DNA of 25,803 nt from Limivicinus sp963617275. Lineage in GTDB: Bacteria > Bacillota > Clostridia > Oscillospirales > Oscillospiraceae. Below are positions 1 to 8,200 of this stretch, piece by piece (position 1 is the stretch's first letter; each line of letters opens with the position of its first letter). The stretch is from assembly GCA_963617275.1 (NCBI GenBank), contig CAVENX010000029.1:1-25803 (forward strand), in the 5' to 3' direction. A program made the position numbers and the translations under genes. Below the pieces are notes generated by a model that ran no database searches, was not told the DNA's origin, and saw nothing but the letters and a program-made list of their open reading frames with translations.

Positions 1-1
1 G

Positions 2-1255
2 ATTGGAGATCTTGGAGTATTCAGCTCTAAGGATGAAATGAAACAGCAGATGAAGAAAGAATACGGTGATAGCAGTTCCTATAAGAATTCAGCTCATGCT
101 ACTTGGCAGTTTGTGCATGATATTAAGATCGGCGACGTGGTATTCGTTAAGAAAGGCAACAACGGCATCCTTGGCAAAGGAATCGTTGAGTCTGATTATG
201 AATATGATGCAGATCGCACAGATGAATATTCCAATGTCAGAAAAGTAAATTGGACGGACAAAGGCGATTGGACAATTAATCATCAGTCCCCTCAGAAGAC
301 TCTGACTGATATTACGCCATATAGTGACTTCGTGCAAGAAGTTAAGGCTTTGTTTGAGGAAGTCGATATTGCAGATGACGAGCAGGAAATTACCTATCCG
401 GAGTACACAGCAGAAAATTTTCTGGATGATGTATATATGTCCGAAGAGGATTATACCAGATTAGTTGGCTTGCTTAGAAATAAGAAAAATATTATCTTGC
501 AGGGTGCGCCAGGAGTAGGAAAAACATATGCCGCTAAGCGCCTGGCATATTCTATGATGGGCGTAAAAGATGTAGAGCGTGTCATGATGGTACAGTTCCA
601 TCAGAGTTATTCATATGAAGATTTTATTATGGGCTTTCGTCCAACTGCTGCAGGATTTGAACTGAAGAAGGGCGTGTTCTACAATTTCTGCAAGAAGGCC
701 GAGGTAGATAGTGATAACGAGTATTTCTTTATCATAGATGAAATCAACCGCGGCAATCTGAGTAAGATATTCGGAGAGCTGTTTATGCTGATTGAAAATG
801 ATAAGCGCGGAAATGCGCTGCAGCTTTTGTATTCGGATGAAAAGTTTGCGGTTCCGAAGAATATCTATATCATCGGCATGATGAATACTGCAGACAGAAG
901 CCTTGCTATGCTGGATTATGCACTTCGCAGGAGGTTTGCTTTCTTTGATATCAAGCCAGGGTTCGAGACTCCGGGTTTCCGTGAGTATCGTATGGCATTA
1001 GATAATGAAAAATTCAACAAACTGATCAGCTGCGTCGAGAGCTTGAATAGAGAGATTTCGGCTGATGAATCTCTGGGCGAGGGGTTCTGCATTGGTCACA
1101 GTTACTTCTGCAATTTGTGGCCTGACACAATTGACGATAGTTTGCTTTATAGTGTTGTGGAATATGAGCTGATTCCGCTTTTAAAAGAGTACTGGTTTGA
1201 TGAACCTATGAAGGTGAAAGATTGGAGCGAAAATCTAAGGAGTACGATTAAGTGA
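2..1255 (+). CDS. mcrB: McrB-like GTP-dependent restriction motor subunit (5' partial)
   Basis: AAA+ NTPase subunit of a type IV (modification-dependent) restriction system; in this family McrB binds modified DNA and hydrolyses GTP to drive cleavage by McrC. The frame is open to the left window edge (codons precede the first Met at base 38), so the gene is truncated by the window. Counting from that Met, residues ~20-55 (WQF..., IGDVVFVKKG, GKGIV) resemble an EVE-like reader domain. Walker A GAPGVGKT is at 156-163, Walker B FIIDEINRG at 231-239, the McrB-typical NTADRS at 283-288, and an arginine cluster RRR near 297. The stop overlaps the start of the downstream McrC gene (GTGA). The region is visibly AT-richer than the window after ~2.4 kb, suggesting horizontal acquisition. 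Family assignment is firm; the modified base recognised is unknown. Confidence 0.93.
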   Translation: MGDLGVFSSKDEMKQQMKKEYGDSSSYKNSAHATWQFVHDIKIGDVVFVKKGNNGILGKGIVESDYEYDADRTDEYSNVRKVNWTDKGDWTINHQSPQKTLTDITPYSDFVQEVKALFEEVDIADDEQEITYPEYTAENFLDDVYMSEEDYTRLVGLLRNKKNIILQGAPGVGKTYAAKRLAYSMMGVKDVERVMMVQFHQSYSYEDFIMGFRPTAAGFELKKGVFYNFCKKAEVDSDNEYFFIIDEINRGNLSKIFGELFMLIENDKRGNALQLLYSDEKFAVPKNIYIIGMMNTADRSLAMLDYALRRRFAFFDIKPGFETPGFREYRMALDNEKFNKLISCVESLNREISADESLGEGFCIGHSYFCNLWPDTIDDSLLYSVVEYELIPLLKEYWFDEPMKVKDWSENLRSTIK

Positions 1256-2289
1256 TACCGATACAAAATGTCTATTATATGCTGTCCTATGCATTTCAGG
1301 CATTGAATGAGCAAGGCTATAAGAATATAGCCACAGAACAATTTCATAATACTGCTGAGCTGATGGCGGCTATCTTAGAAAAAGGTATCGCAATTCAGCT
1401 GAAATGTGGACTTAGTAGAGAATATATTCCGCAGACGGAGGCGCTCTCTTCTCTGCGAGGAAAGATTGATATTGCAGAGTCCATCAAGACACAGTCAATG
1501 CTGCGGAAACAGCTAATCTGTACATATGATGAGTTTTCGGTTAACAGTATCATGAATCGGATCATCAAATCTACAGTTGAACTTCTCCTTCGCTCGAATA
1601 TATCGAAACAGCGCAAGAAAAATCTTAGAAAGTTAATGGTGTATTTCAGCGAGGTGGATTTTATTGATTTGTATATGGTGAATTGGAATGTTCAATATAA
1701 TCGAAATAACCAGACCTATCGTATGCTGATCTCGATATGCTATCTGGTAGTAAAGGGTCTGCTGCAGACTCAATCAGATGGTAGCACCAAACTGATGGAT
1801 TTTCTGGACGAGCAGCGTATGTGTCGATTGTATGAGAAGTTCATCCTGGAATATTACAGGAGAGAGTTTAAAAATCAGATTACCGCAAATGCGTCACAGA
1901 TTCCGTGGCAATTGGACAACGACGAGAATTCTATGCTGCCGGTGATGCAAAGTGATATTATGCTCCGGTGTGATGATAGAGTCCTTATTATTGATGCAAA
2001 GTACTATGAGCATAGTACGCAGATACAGTTTAACAAGCATACACTTCATTCAGGCAATCTCTATCAGATTTTTACTTATGTGAAGAATAAGGAATACGAA
2101 CTGAAAGAGAAGGAGCATACAGTTTCAGGAATGCTTTTGTATGCAAAGACTGATGAAGAAATATACCCGAATAATGTATATCAGATGAGTGGTAACCGGA
2201 TCACGGTCAGGACTCTGGATTTGAATTTACCATTTGCGGAAATAGCAGGGCAGCTAAATACAATAGCAAAAACGCATTTCAGTTTATAA
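1252..2289 (+). CDS. mcrC: McrC-like restriction endonuclease subunit
   Basis: Nuclease partner of McrB; McrC proteins carry a PD-(D/E)xK catalytic core and are activated by the McrB ring. The start is a GTG overlapping the McrB stop by 4 bases (GTGA), a classic translational-coupling arrangement. The N-terminal part (IPIQNVYYMLSYAF, then FSVNSIMNRI) matches the McrC-family N-terminal region. The C-terminal third holds the catalytic motif: Asp235 in MQSDIML, then Asp248-x-Lys250 in VLIIDAKYY. Length (345 aa) is normal for the family. Codon use is AT-rich like mcrB and unlike the genes from 2429 on. Intact and probably functional; specificity cannot be read from sequence. Confidence 0.92.
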   Translation: MIPIQNVYYMLSYAFQALNEQGYKNIATEQFHNTAELMAAILEKGIAIQLKCGLSREYIPQTEALSSLRGKIDIAESIKTQSMLRKQLICTYDEFSVNSIMNRIIKSTVELLLRSNISKQRKKNLRKLMVYFSEVDFIDLYMVNWNVQYNRNNQTYRMLISICYLVVKGLLQTQSDGSTKLMDFLDEQRMCRLYEKFILEYYRREFKNQITANASQIPWQLDNDENSMLPVMQSDIMLRCDDRVLIIDAKYYEHSTQIQFNKHTLHSGNLYQIFTYVKNKEYELKEKEHTVSGMLLYAKTDEEIYPNNVYQMSGNRITVRTLDLNLPFAEIAGQLNTIAKTHFSL

Positions 2290-2393
2290 AGGAGGTTCTC
2301 CTATTTGAAAAAGAAAAAATAGATAAAGGCAATAACAAATCTGAGGATTACGGAGAATGCGAGTATATGGCTTTTAACTACAAGCAGAAAACC

Positions 2394-2410
2394 GCTGTCC
2401 AAAGGACGGC
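2394..2410 (+). other. Small hairpin before the ferredoxin-type gene
   Basis: Seven-base-pair stem GCTGTCC/GGACGGC with an AAA loop, just upstream of the GGGGAGG ribosome binding site of the next gene. The 139-base gap after mcrC also has an unused AAAGGAGG followed by a TTG and five codons, and a 21-codon ATG frame from 2366. Neither resembles a known gene. The hairpin lacks a T run, so it is not a terminator as it stands. Confidence 0.3.
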
Positions 2411-2428
2411 GAAAGTCGGGGAGGAAGG

Positions 2429-3256
2429 ATGAAGAACAAAAAGGAGATCACGGTGCCGCTTCTTATGTGGGTGATTTTTGAAGCAGTGGCTGTGACGTTA
2501 TGGCGCACGAAGGACAATCTGTTTTATCTTATCAACTTCAGCTACATCGGCACGGTGCTGGCGGTGTCGCTGTTTCTGTTTGCGAAAAAGCACAGGAATG
2601 CGAGGAGATTCGCGCAGCTTTTCATCGGTACATATATGCTGGTCTACCTTGGGCTTATACGTGGGGAGAATATGCAGATCGAGGGCTTCTGGTACTATCT
2701 CTTTACCGGAGTGTTTGAAGCTGCGACGATCCATTACGCTGTTGCAAAAATATTCGGGCCGCTGGTGTTCGGGAGAGGCTGGTGCGGATATGCATGCTGG
2801 ACTGCGATGCTGCTTGACTTTCTGCCATACAGACAACCGAAGGAGCCGCGCAGAAAATTGGGTTTTATCCGTTATATTACCTTTGCCGCGTCCTTTATCC
2901 TTGTGGCGCTGCTGTTCATTACCCGCGTGGGGAATCTGGAGCGTATAATGTTCTGGCTGTTTCTTGGCGGCAACGTGCTTTACTATGCTCTTGGCACGGC
3001 GCTTGCGTTCGCGTTTCATGATAACCGGGCTTTCTGTAAATACATATGCCCGATCACTGTTTTCCTGAAACCCATGAGCTATTTTGCGCTGTTCAGGATC
3101 ACCTGCGACAAGGAAAAATGCGTTTCCTGCGGGAGATGCAAAAGAATCTGCCCGATGAATGTGGATATAACGGACAATTCAAGAAAAAGGGAAAACGGCA
3201 CAGAGTGTATTCTGTGCATGGAATGTGTAAGAGAATGTCCAAAAAACGCTTTATAA
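2429..3256 (+). CDS. Membrane 4Fe-4S ferredoxin-type protein (NapH/NosR/FixG-like)
   Basis: Polytopic membrane protein with iron-sulfur centres, of the type that passes electrons between the membrane and a redox partner. About five hydrophobic segments lie between residues 8 and 195. The family signature GRGWCGYAC (Cys119, Cys123) and a second pair CKYIC (Cys203, Cys207) flank the last helices. The C-terminal cytoplasmic tail carries two [4Fe-4S] motifs: CVSCGRCKRICP (Cys231, 234, 237, 241) and CILCMECVRECP (Cys260, 263, 266, 270). Ribosome binding site GGGGAGG precedes the ATG. Fifteen bases separate it from the CPBP protease gene, so they are probably co-transcribed. The electron donor and acceptor are unknown; a link to corrinoid chemistry in the next operon is possible but unsupported. 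Confidence 0.85.
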   Translation: MKNKKEITVPLLMWVIFEAVAVTLWRTKDNLFYLINFSYIGTVLAVSLFLFAKKHRNARRFAQLFIGTYMLVYLGLIRGENMQIEGFWYYLFTGVFEAATIHYAVAKIFGPLVFGRGWCGYACWTAMLLDFLPYRQPKEPRRKLGFIRYITFAASFILVALLFITRVGNLERIMFWLFLGGNVLYYALGTALAFAFHDNRAFCKYICPITVFLKPMSYFALFRITCDKEKCVSCGRCKRICPMNVDITDNSRKRENGTECILCMECVRECPKNAL

Positions 3257-3271
3257 TTAAGGAGAAGAGAA

Positions 3272-4000
3272 ATGACAAAGCTGTTCAGGAAAAAAGAGAT
3301 ACTGTTTGCAATCGTCTGGATCGTTGTTTATGTAGTCGGTTCAAGCGTGGCGGATTCGCTGTCGGAGGCGGCGGGGCTTGAGAAAAGCATCACGCTGATA
3401 TTTGACGCCGTGTTGTGCATAACTGCTGTACTGTGGATAAAGGAGAATAACCTTGCGGAATATTTCGGACTTTGCAAAAGCGCGGCGGAACCGAAAAAGT
3501 TTCTCTATTATATTCCTCTTGCCGTGCTTGCCTCGTGCAACATGTGGTTTGGCGCGGCCATGAATTATTCCGCGTTGGAAACTGTGCTGTTTGCTGCAAG
3601 TATGCTCTGCGTCGGTTTTTTGGAGGAGCTTATATTCCGCGGCTTTCTTTTCAAGGCAATGGCGCGTGATAATGTCAGATCGGCAATTATTGTATCCAGC
3701 CTTACCTTTGGCATCGGGCATATCGTCAATCTTATAAACGGCAGCGGGGCAGGACTCATTCCGAACCTGTGCCAGGTGTGCTACGCAGTTGCGATAGGCT
3801 TTTTGTTCGTCACGATTTTTTACAGGGGAAAAAGCCTTGTCCCATGCATCATCACCCACGGCGTGATGAACTCCCTCAGCGTGTTTTCAGGCGAGGCGGC
3901 GCAGAAACTTGATAACATTATCATCGTTTCGCTGATCCTGTGCGCGGTATCCGTTGCTTATGCGCTTTGCCTGATAAAGACCCTGCCGGAAAAAGAGTAA
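3272..4000 (+). CDS. CPBP family intramembrane metalloprotease
   Basis: CAAX-protease/bacteriocin-processing (Abi) family membrane enzyme. The hallmark motifs are present: EELIFRG (Glu118-Glu119, Arg123), FGIGH with His150, and ITHGVMNSL with His196 near the end. These residues form the active site in the family. About seven to eight hydrophobic segments over 242 residues, a usual length. Start ATG lies behind AAGGAG with good spacing. It follows the 4Fe-4S gene by 15 bases. Substrate is not predictable; family members include prenyl-protein proteases, immunity proteins and putative surface-protein processing enzymes. Confidence 0.88.
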   Translation: MTKLFRKKEILFAIVWIVVYVVGSSVADSLSEAAGLEKSITLIFDAVLCITAVLWIKENNLAEYFGLCKSAAEPKKFLYYIPLAVLASCNMWFGAAMNYSALETVLFAASMLCVGFLEELIFRGFLFKAMARDNVRSAIIVSSLTFGIGHIVNLINGSGAGLIPNLCQVCYAVAIGFLFVTIFYRGKSLVPCIITHGVMNSLSVFSGEAAQKLDNIIIVSLILCAVSVAYALCLIKTLPEKE

Positions 4001-4009
4001 AAGATTTTG

Positions 4010-4038
4010 TTGAAAAAAGTCTCTGCTGCTGTTAATAT
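4010..4038 (+). promoter_or_regulatory. Candidate promoter for the cobalamin leader
   Basis: TTGAAA (4010-4015), a 17-base spacer, then TAATAT (4033-4038). A second TATAAT hexamer at 4050-4055 lacks a good -35. Either would place the start of transcription upstream of the riboswitch at 4213. Only moderately strong by eye. Confidence 0.4.
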
Positions 4039-4082
4039 AAGATATACAATATAATATGTGTCTATTGTGCATGTAATCGCTT

Positions 4083-4212
4083 AAGCAAAGGGAAGTCGAA
4101 CCCGCGCCGGTTTTTATCGGGCGGATTTTCACCCATACATCGTTATTGTCCTTGGCAAGCCGACAAGGATTATCTGCGGACAATGCCTCGTCTGTTCAAC
4201 TCCCCTTTGCTT
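4083..4212 (-). ncRNA. Unidentified ~130-nt structured element closed by a 19-bp stem
   Basis: Bases 4083-4101 pair with 4194-4212. The outer 10 pairs are perfect (AAGCAAAGGG with CCCTTTGCTT). The remaining nine are Watson-Crick except at two positions, which read A-C on the plus strand but G-U on the minus strand. An inner hairpin (GGGTG/CGCCC on the minus strand, loop AAAATC) likewise gains a G-U only on the minus strand. An inner ATTGTCC/GGACAAT stem is perfect in both orientations. Wobble asymmetry therefore favours a minus-strand RNA, antisense to the riboswitch leader. I do not recognise the family. It could also be a small palindromic insertion element. Confidence 0.45.
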
Positions 4213-4420
4213 GGCTGTAAAGACAGTATTGTCAGGCGGCGACTGGAAATGAATGGGGTTATAAGCCCCGCGCGAACGGCACTGTAAGCGTGAGAACGTA
4301 CCGAAGCGGCTTCGGCTGTGGGGCTAAAGCCCTCCATTGCGGATACTTCCGTGAGAAGGTAGGATACGGGCGCAGGATGAACGATCCATAACGCGAGTCA
4401 GGAGACTTACACGGCATAGG
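4213..4420 (+). promoter_or_regulatory. Cobalamin (B12) riboswitch aptamer
   Basis: The conserved landmarks of the cobalamin riboswitch appear in order. They are GGCACTGTAAGCG near 4276-4290, the CCATTG element near 4333-4338 (normally CCACTG), GAGAAGG near 4353-4359, and the B12-box GCGAGTCAGGAGAC at about 4393-4406. P1 may be formed by TGTAA (4216-4220) with TTACA (4407-4411). An intrinsic terminator and an alternative hairpin lie between it and the first gene, consistent with transcription-termination control: B12 present, genes off. It controls the DUF4430 and ECF operon, which is the main evidence for that operon's substrate. The aptamer is clear; the exact 5' edge is approximate. Confidence 0.93.
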
Positions 4421-4474
4421 ACAAAGAAAGCAGCGGACGAGCTCTCCGTATATGTTTTGACAAGGGATAAGTCT

Positions 4475-4502
4475 GCCGTCTTCCGGATTTCCGGGAGACG
4501 GC
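4475..4502 (+). promoter_or_regulatory. Expression-platform hairpin (possible antiterminator)
   Basis: GCCGTCT (4475-4481) pairs with AGACGGC (4496-4502), with CCGG/CCGG inside and outer GACAA/TTGTC pairing possible. The inner GATTTC could alternatively pair with GAAATC of the terminator's 3' arm, giving a plausible switch. Inferred from pairing only. Confidence 0.45.
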
Positions 4503-4522
4503 TTGTTGTCGTACGCATTTTT

Positions 4523-4561
4523 CCGCTGATTTCCGTATCATACCGAAATCGGCGGTTTTTT
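4523..4561 (+). terminator. Intrinsic terminator of the cobalamin riboswitch
   Basis: Eleven-base-pair stem CCGCTGATTTC/GAAATCGGCGG with one G-T pair, followed by six T residues (4556-4561). It ends only 16 bases before the first ATG of the operon, so it gates transcription of the genes rather than ending an upstream unit. Confidence 0.88.
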
Positions 4562-4577
4562 CTGCCGGGAGGAAGAG

Positions 4578-5270
4578 ATGAAGAAAAAACGGCAAAATCT
4601 TATACTGAACGTGCTGATGACAGCGGCGATAGCGCTTATTGTGTTCTCGGGGATAATGATAGCAGGGAATATTCAGCGCACCGAAACAAGCACCCCACCT
4701 GCGCCTACGCTCAATATCTCCGACCTGAGCGGGACGGAAAATCAGACGCACGAGGTACCGGAAGACAACGGAGTATCTATAAGCGATGCGATGACGGTAA
4801 AGATCGCCGACGACAGCACCGAAACGGCAGAGGTATCGACTTCGGACAGCGGCACGGTAAGCGGCAGCAGCTGCACGATCTCGATAGTCTGCGATACGAT
4901 ACTAAATAACCTTGATAAGCTTAGGGCCGGCAAGGAGGTTTTTGTCCCCGCAAATGGGATCATTCTTTCCGTATCTTCCATTAGCATCAAGGACGGGGAT
5001 ACGGTGTTTGACGTTCTCAGGAAAGCCTGTGAGCTTGCGGATATACAGCTTGAGTATTCATACACGCCGCTTTATGGAAGCTATTATATAGAAGGGATAA
5101 ACAACCTATATGAATTTGACTGCGGCGAGCAGTCCGGATGGATGTATAAGGTGAACGGGGTGTTCCCGGATTATGGATGCTCCGCATACTATTTGTCAAA
5201 CGGCGATGAAATAGTTTTCTGCTATACCTGCGTGGGACTCGGCGCGGACGTCGGCGGAAGTATGTATTGA
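4578..5270 (+). CDS. Membrane-anchored DUF4430 (transcobalamin-like) protein
   Basis: First gene after the cobalamin riboswitch. Residues 8-30 form a single N-terminal membrane segment or uncleaved signal, 31-97 a low-complexity Ser/Thr/Glu linker, and 98-220 a DUF4430 domain. Typical motifs are GDTVFDVLRKA (140-150), YYIEGI (169-174), SGWMYKVNG (186-194) and NGDEIVFCY (208-216). DUF4430 is the same domain family as the C-terminal beta-domain of animal transcobalamin and intrinsic factor, which caps bound B12. Cysteine pairs in and near CTISIVC and at 182, 201, 215 and 218 may form disulfides. Start chosen for the GGGAGG site 5 bases upstream. Inferred role: extracellular cobalamin capture or delivery to the ECF transporter. 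The domain call is strong; the ligand rests on the riboswitch and neighbours. Confidence 0.85.
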   Translation: MKKKRQNLILNVLMTAAIALIVFSGIMIAGNIQRTETSTPPAPTLNISDLSGTENQTHEVPEDNGVSISDAMTVKIADDSTETAEVSTSDSGTVSGSSCTISIVCDTILNNLDKLRAGKEVFVPANGIILSVSSISIKDGDTVFDVLRKACELADIQLEYSYTPLYGSYYIEGINNLYEFDCGEQSGWMYKVNGVFPDYGCSAYYLSNGDEIVFCYTCVGLGADVGGSMY

Positions 5271-5288
5271 TATTGGAGGCAAATGAAG

Positions 5289-8200
5289 ATGAAAAAGCGC
5301 ATATTATCACTTTTCCTTACGGCAATAATGCTTATCAGCATCGTTCCGGCAGGGGCGTTCGCACAGGAGGATGTGCAGCTTGACAGCGCATCGGCGGAAG
5401 ATGTTCTGCCGGAAAAGCTTATAGAAGATGTTATAGAGGAGCCGGAGGGAGAACCGGAAGGCGACACGGCAGATGAACCTGAGCCGACGGACGCACCGGC
5501 GGAAGAACCGGCAGGCGAACCCACCGAAGAACCGGAGCAAGAACCTGAGCCTGAGGAGACGGGTGAACCGTCGGAAGAACAGGATGGAGAAGCGCAGGAC
5601 GATGACGAAATCGAGCTGCTGAGCGATGAAACCGCATCCGTTATCGGCACGGTGCGGGTTGTAGTTGAAAACAATACGCTTCCGATGAGTGCGGGTGCAG
5701 CCTGGGAAGGCGTGTTGGTTGACACACAGACCGACATCTATGCGGATTCAACGATGATGACCTGTGTTGTGGACGCGCTCGGAGAATATCCGCAGGAGGG
5801 TGCGGACTCCGGTTATATAATGAGCATCAACGGCCTCAGTGCGTCCGGAATGTCCGGCTGGATGGGCACACTGAACGACTGGTTTACAAACGAGGGCTTT
5901 GCAGCCTTTAACGCGGCGGACGGTACGCTGCAAAGCGGCGACGAGATCCGGATAATGTACAGCTGCAACGGCGGCGAAGACTGCGGTGGAAGCTGGAATA
6001 ATAACGATAAAGCACTGGCCGCACTCAGTTTCAGCGAGGGAGAGCTGTCTCCGACGTTCGATGCAGCTACTCATGAATATACATTGACGGTACCCTATGG
6101 GACAACTGCGCTTTATGTCACTCCGACGGCGGCGAACAAAAATTTTCAGGTGCATACCTTTGTCGGCGATATTGCCTATAAACGCAGTCAGCCGGTTCCG
6201 ACTGCCGACGGAACGGTGATAAGCATTGTAGACGGCGACCCGTCATGGCCGAGTATGAACGGCGGAAGCTACGGTACGGCAGACTCCGTTCCGGCCGAGG
6301 TTTATTATGTTACGGTAGTTTATGAAGTCCCCGTAACCACGGTAGACGTCACTGTCCGTTCACAGATGGCAGGCGGATATCTGCACGGCTTTGGCGAGAC
6401 CTTAACGGTAAGCTCAAACAAAGCGGAAAGTCTTGGATATACCGACAGTGTTGATGGCGTGTCCGCGCTTGACGCGCTTGTAAAAGCGCATGAGCTGGTT
6501 TTCGGAGAAGAGTTTACTGCGGACACGGCAGTCGATTTCCTTGCGGTAACAGATGCGGGATATGTAACGACGATTTTCGGCACGGAGACATCGGCCAACG
6601 GCTTTTTTATAAACGGAGGTTATCCCAACGACGGAACGGCAAATGAATACGGCGGCTACAACGGCACGACCGTAACGACCCAGCAGATTTTCGGCGGCGA
6701 CGTATTGGACTTTTTTGTATACGCCGATACGGAATTTTACTCCGATTACTATACATACGCAGCCGTTCCGCAGAGAATATATGCCGGCAGGGACTTTACG
6801 GTCACTGTCAGCGGCGGCATGGCGATGGGCGGATATCTGTACGCGGACGCGGCGGCATTTGCGGCAGCTGCGGAGCCTCTTGAGGGCGCACAGCTTGCGT
6901 GGGTGGACGCGCTTAGCGGTGCGGTCAGCGTAATAAGCGGTACATATACCGACGAAAACGACAAAGCCGTTGTGACGGCTCCGGCAGAGGGGATGTATCT
7001 TCTGGCGGCGCTCGGCAATGAGGACGAGGAAATATACTGCTTCATGAACCCTGCTGCCGTCAAGGTAGGGAGCGGCGATCTGCTGCAAGGCCCCGTGGTC
7101 ATACGCACAAGCAATTCCGTAGCTGATCTTTCAAACGCGATACTGGCCGGAGAAAATGAGCAGGGCATAGCTGTTTTTGACGGCGCAATATACGAATACG
7201 CTCTCGGCGATATCCTTACCGACGCTAACTCACAGCTAAGGTTTTATTTTGACCTTGCCGGTGACGATCTGACGGCAAAGCTGTCATGGCTTGACGCGTC
7301 CGGCACCGAAAAAAGCAAGGACATAACAAAAGTATCGGCGCGTTTTGCAAACTGCCTGCATCCTGGACAGAATACTCTGACGCTGACGATAGGCGCGGGC
7401 GGGGAGACTTATGATACATATACCTTCCGGATAGGCTGCAAGCCGACGCTGACCGCCCTGAATGCAGCGGCAGACGGTACGCCGCTGTATACTGACGGCG
7501 ATTTCGCCCCGGACAGGTTTGACTATGCGCTGACCGTACCCGAATCCGCAGAAAAGCTGCTTGTCGATGCGCTGGCGAAAAGCGCGGAATATACCGTCCT
7601 CATAAACGGCGGGAGCACGGCGGAGGTATACCCAATAGGGGACAACGTTGAAATAACGCTCCTGTGCGCCGACGGCACACAAAGCGTATATACGCTTGCC
7701 GTAAACCGTGTAAGACAGCTTGACCTGATTATCGTTCCCTCACCGGCGGATGCCGTTGTGAGGGTGTACGACACGGCGGGCGTTGAAATACCTCAGAACG
7801 CCGATGGCAGTTACAGCGGCATGTTCGGTGAATACGAATACACTTATACCGTCACAAAGTACGGGTATATCGCCGAAAAGGGCACGGTTCCAGCACAGGG
7901 CGGAAAGCTTGACGTCATACTTCAGACTGCGCCCGAAACGGATATCGGCGACGTCGGCGCGGATTGGGGCAATTTCCGCGGCAGTGACGACAACATGGGC
8001 ATCACCGATACGGAGCTTCCTACGACCGGCGACGATACGGAGCTTATCTGGGCGAAGAAGCTTGGCAGCGGCTGGAAAGACGCACCCTCCGTGCAGATAA
8101 TAGCGGACAATTCCCTTATCGTGATGAGCGGCAAAAAGCTGTATAAGCTTGACCTTGCCACCGGTGAAATAACTGCGGAGGGCGATATGGTTTCGGAGCC

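Noticed and set aside
2385..2428. AAAACC...GGCGAAAGTC similar to part of a c-di-GMP-I riboswitch
   Set aside because: The second half of that aptamer is absent and the ATG follows at once; the match is too short to support.
2366..2431. 21-codon frame from ATG 2366 overlapping the ferredoxin-type gene start
   Set aside because: No ribosome binding site at proper spacing and no recognisable peptide; probably chance.
4083..4212. Minus-strand GGGTTCGACTTCC resembling a tRNA T-arm, or a retron-type RNA with paired ends
   Set aside because: The closing stem is 19 bp rather than 7, no anticodon or D arm can be drawn, and no reverse transcriptase gene is nearby.
5222..5737. 171-residue Ser-rich minus-strand frame
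   Set aside because: It is the antisense of the Glu/Pro-rich spacer of the giant surface protein; composition is explained by that repeat and there is no ribosome binding site.
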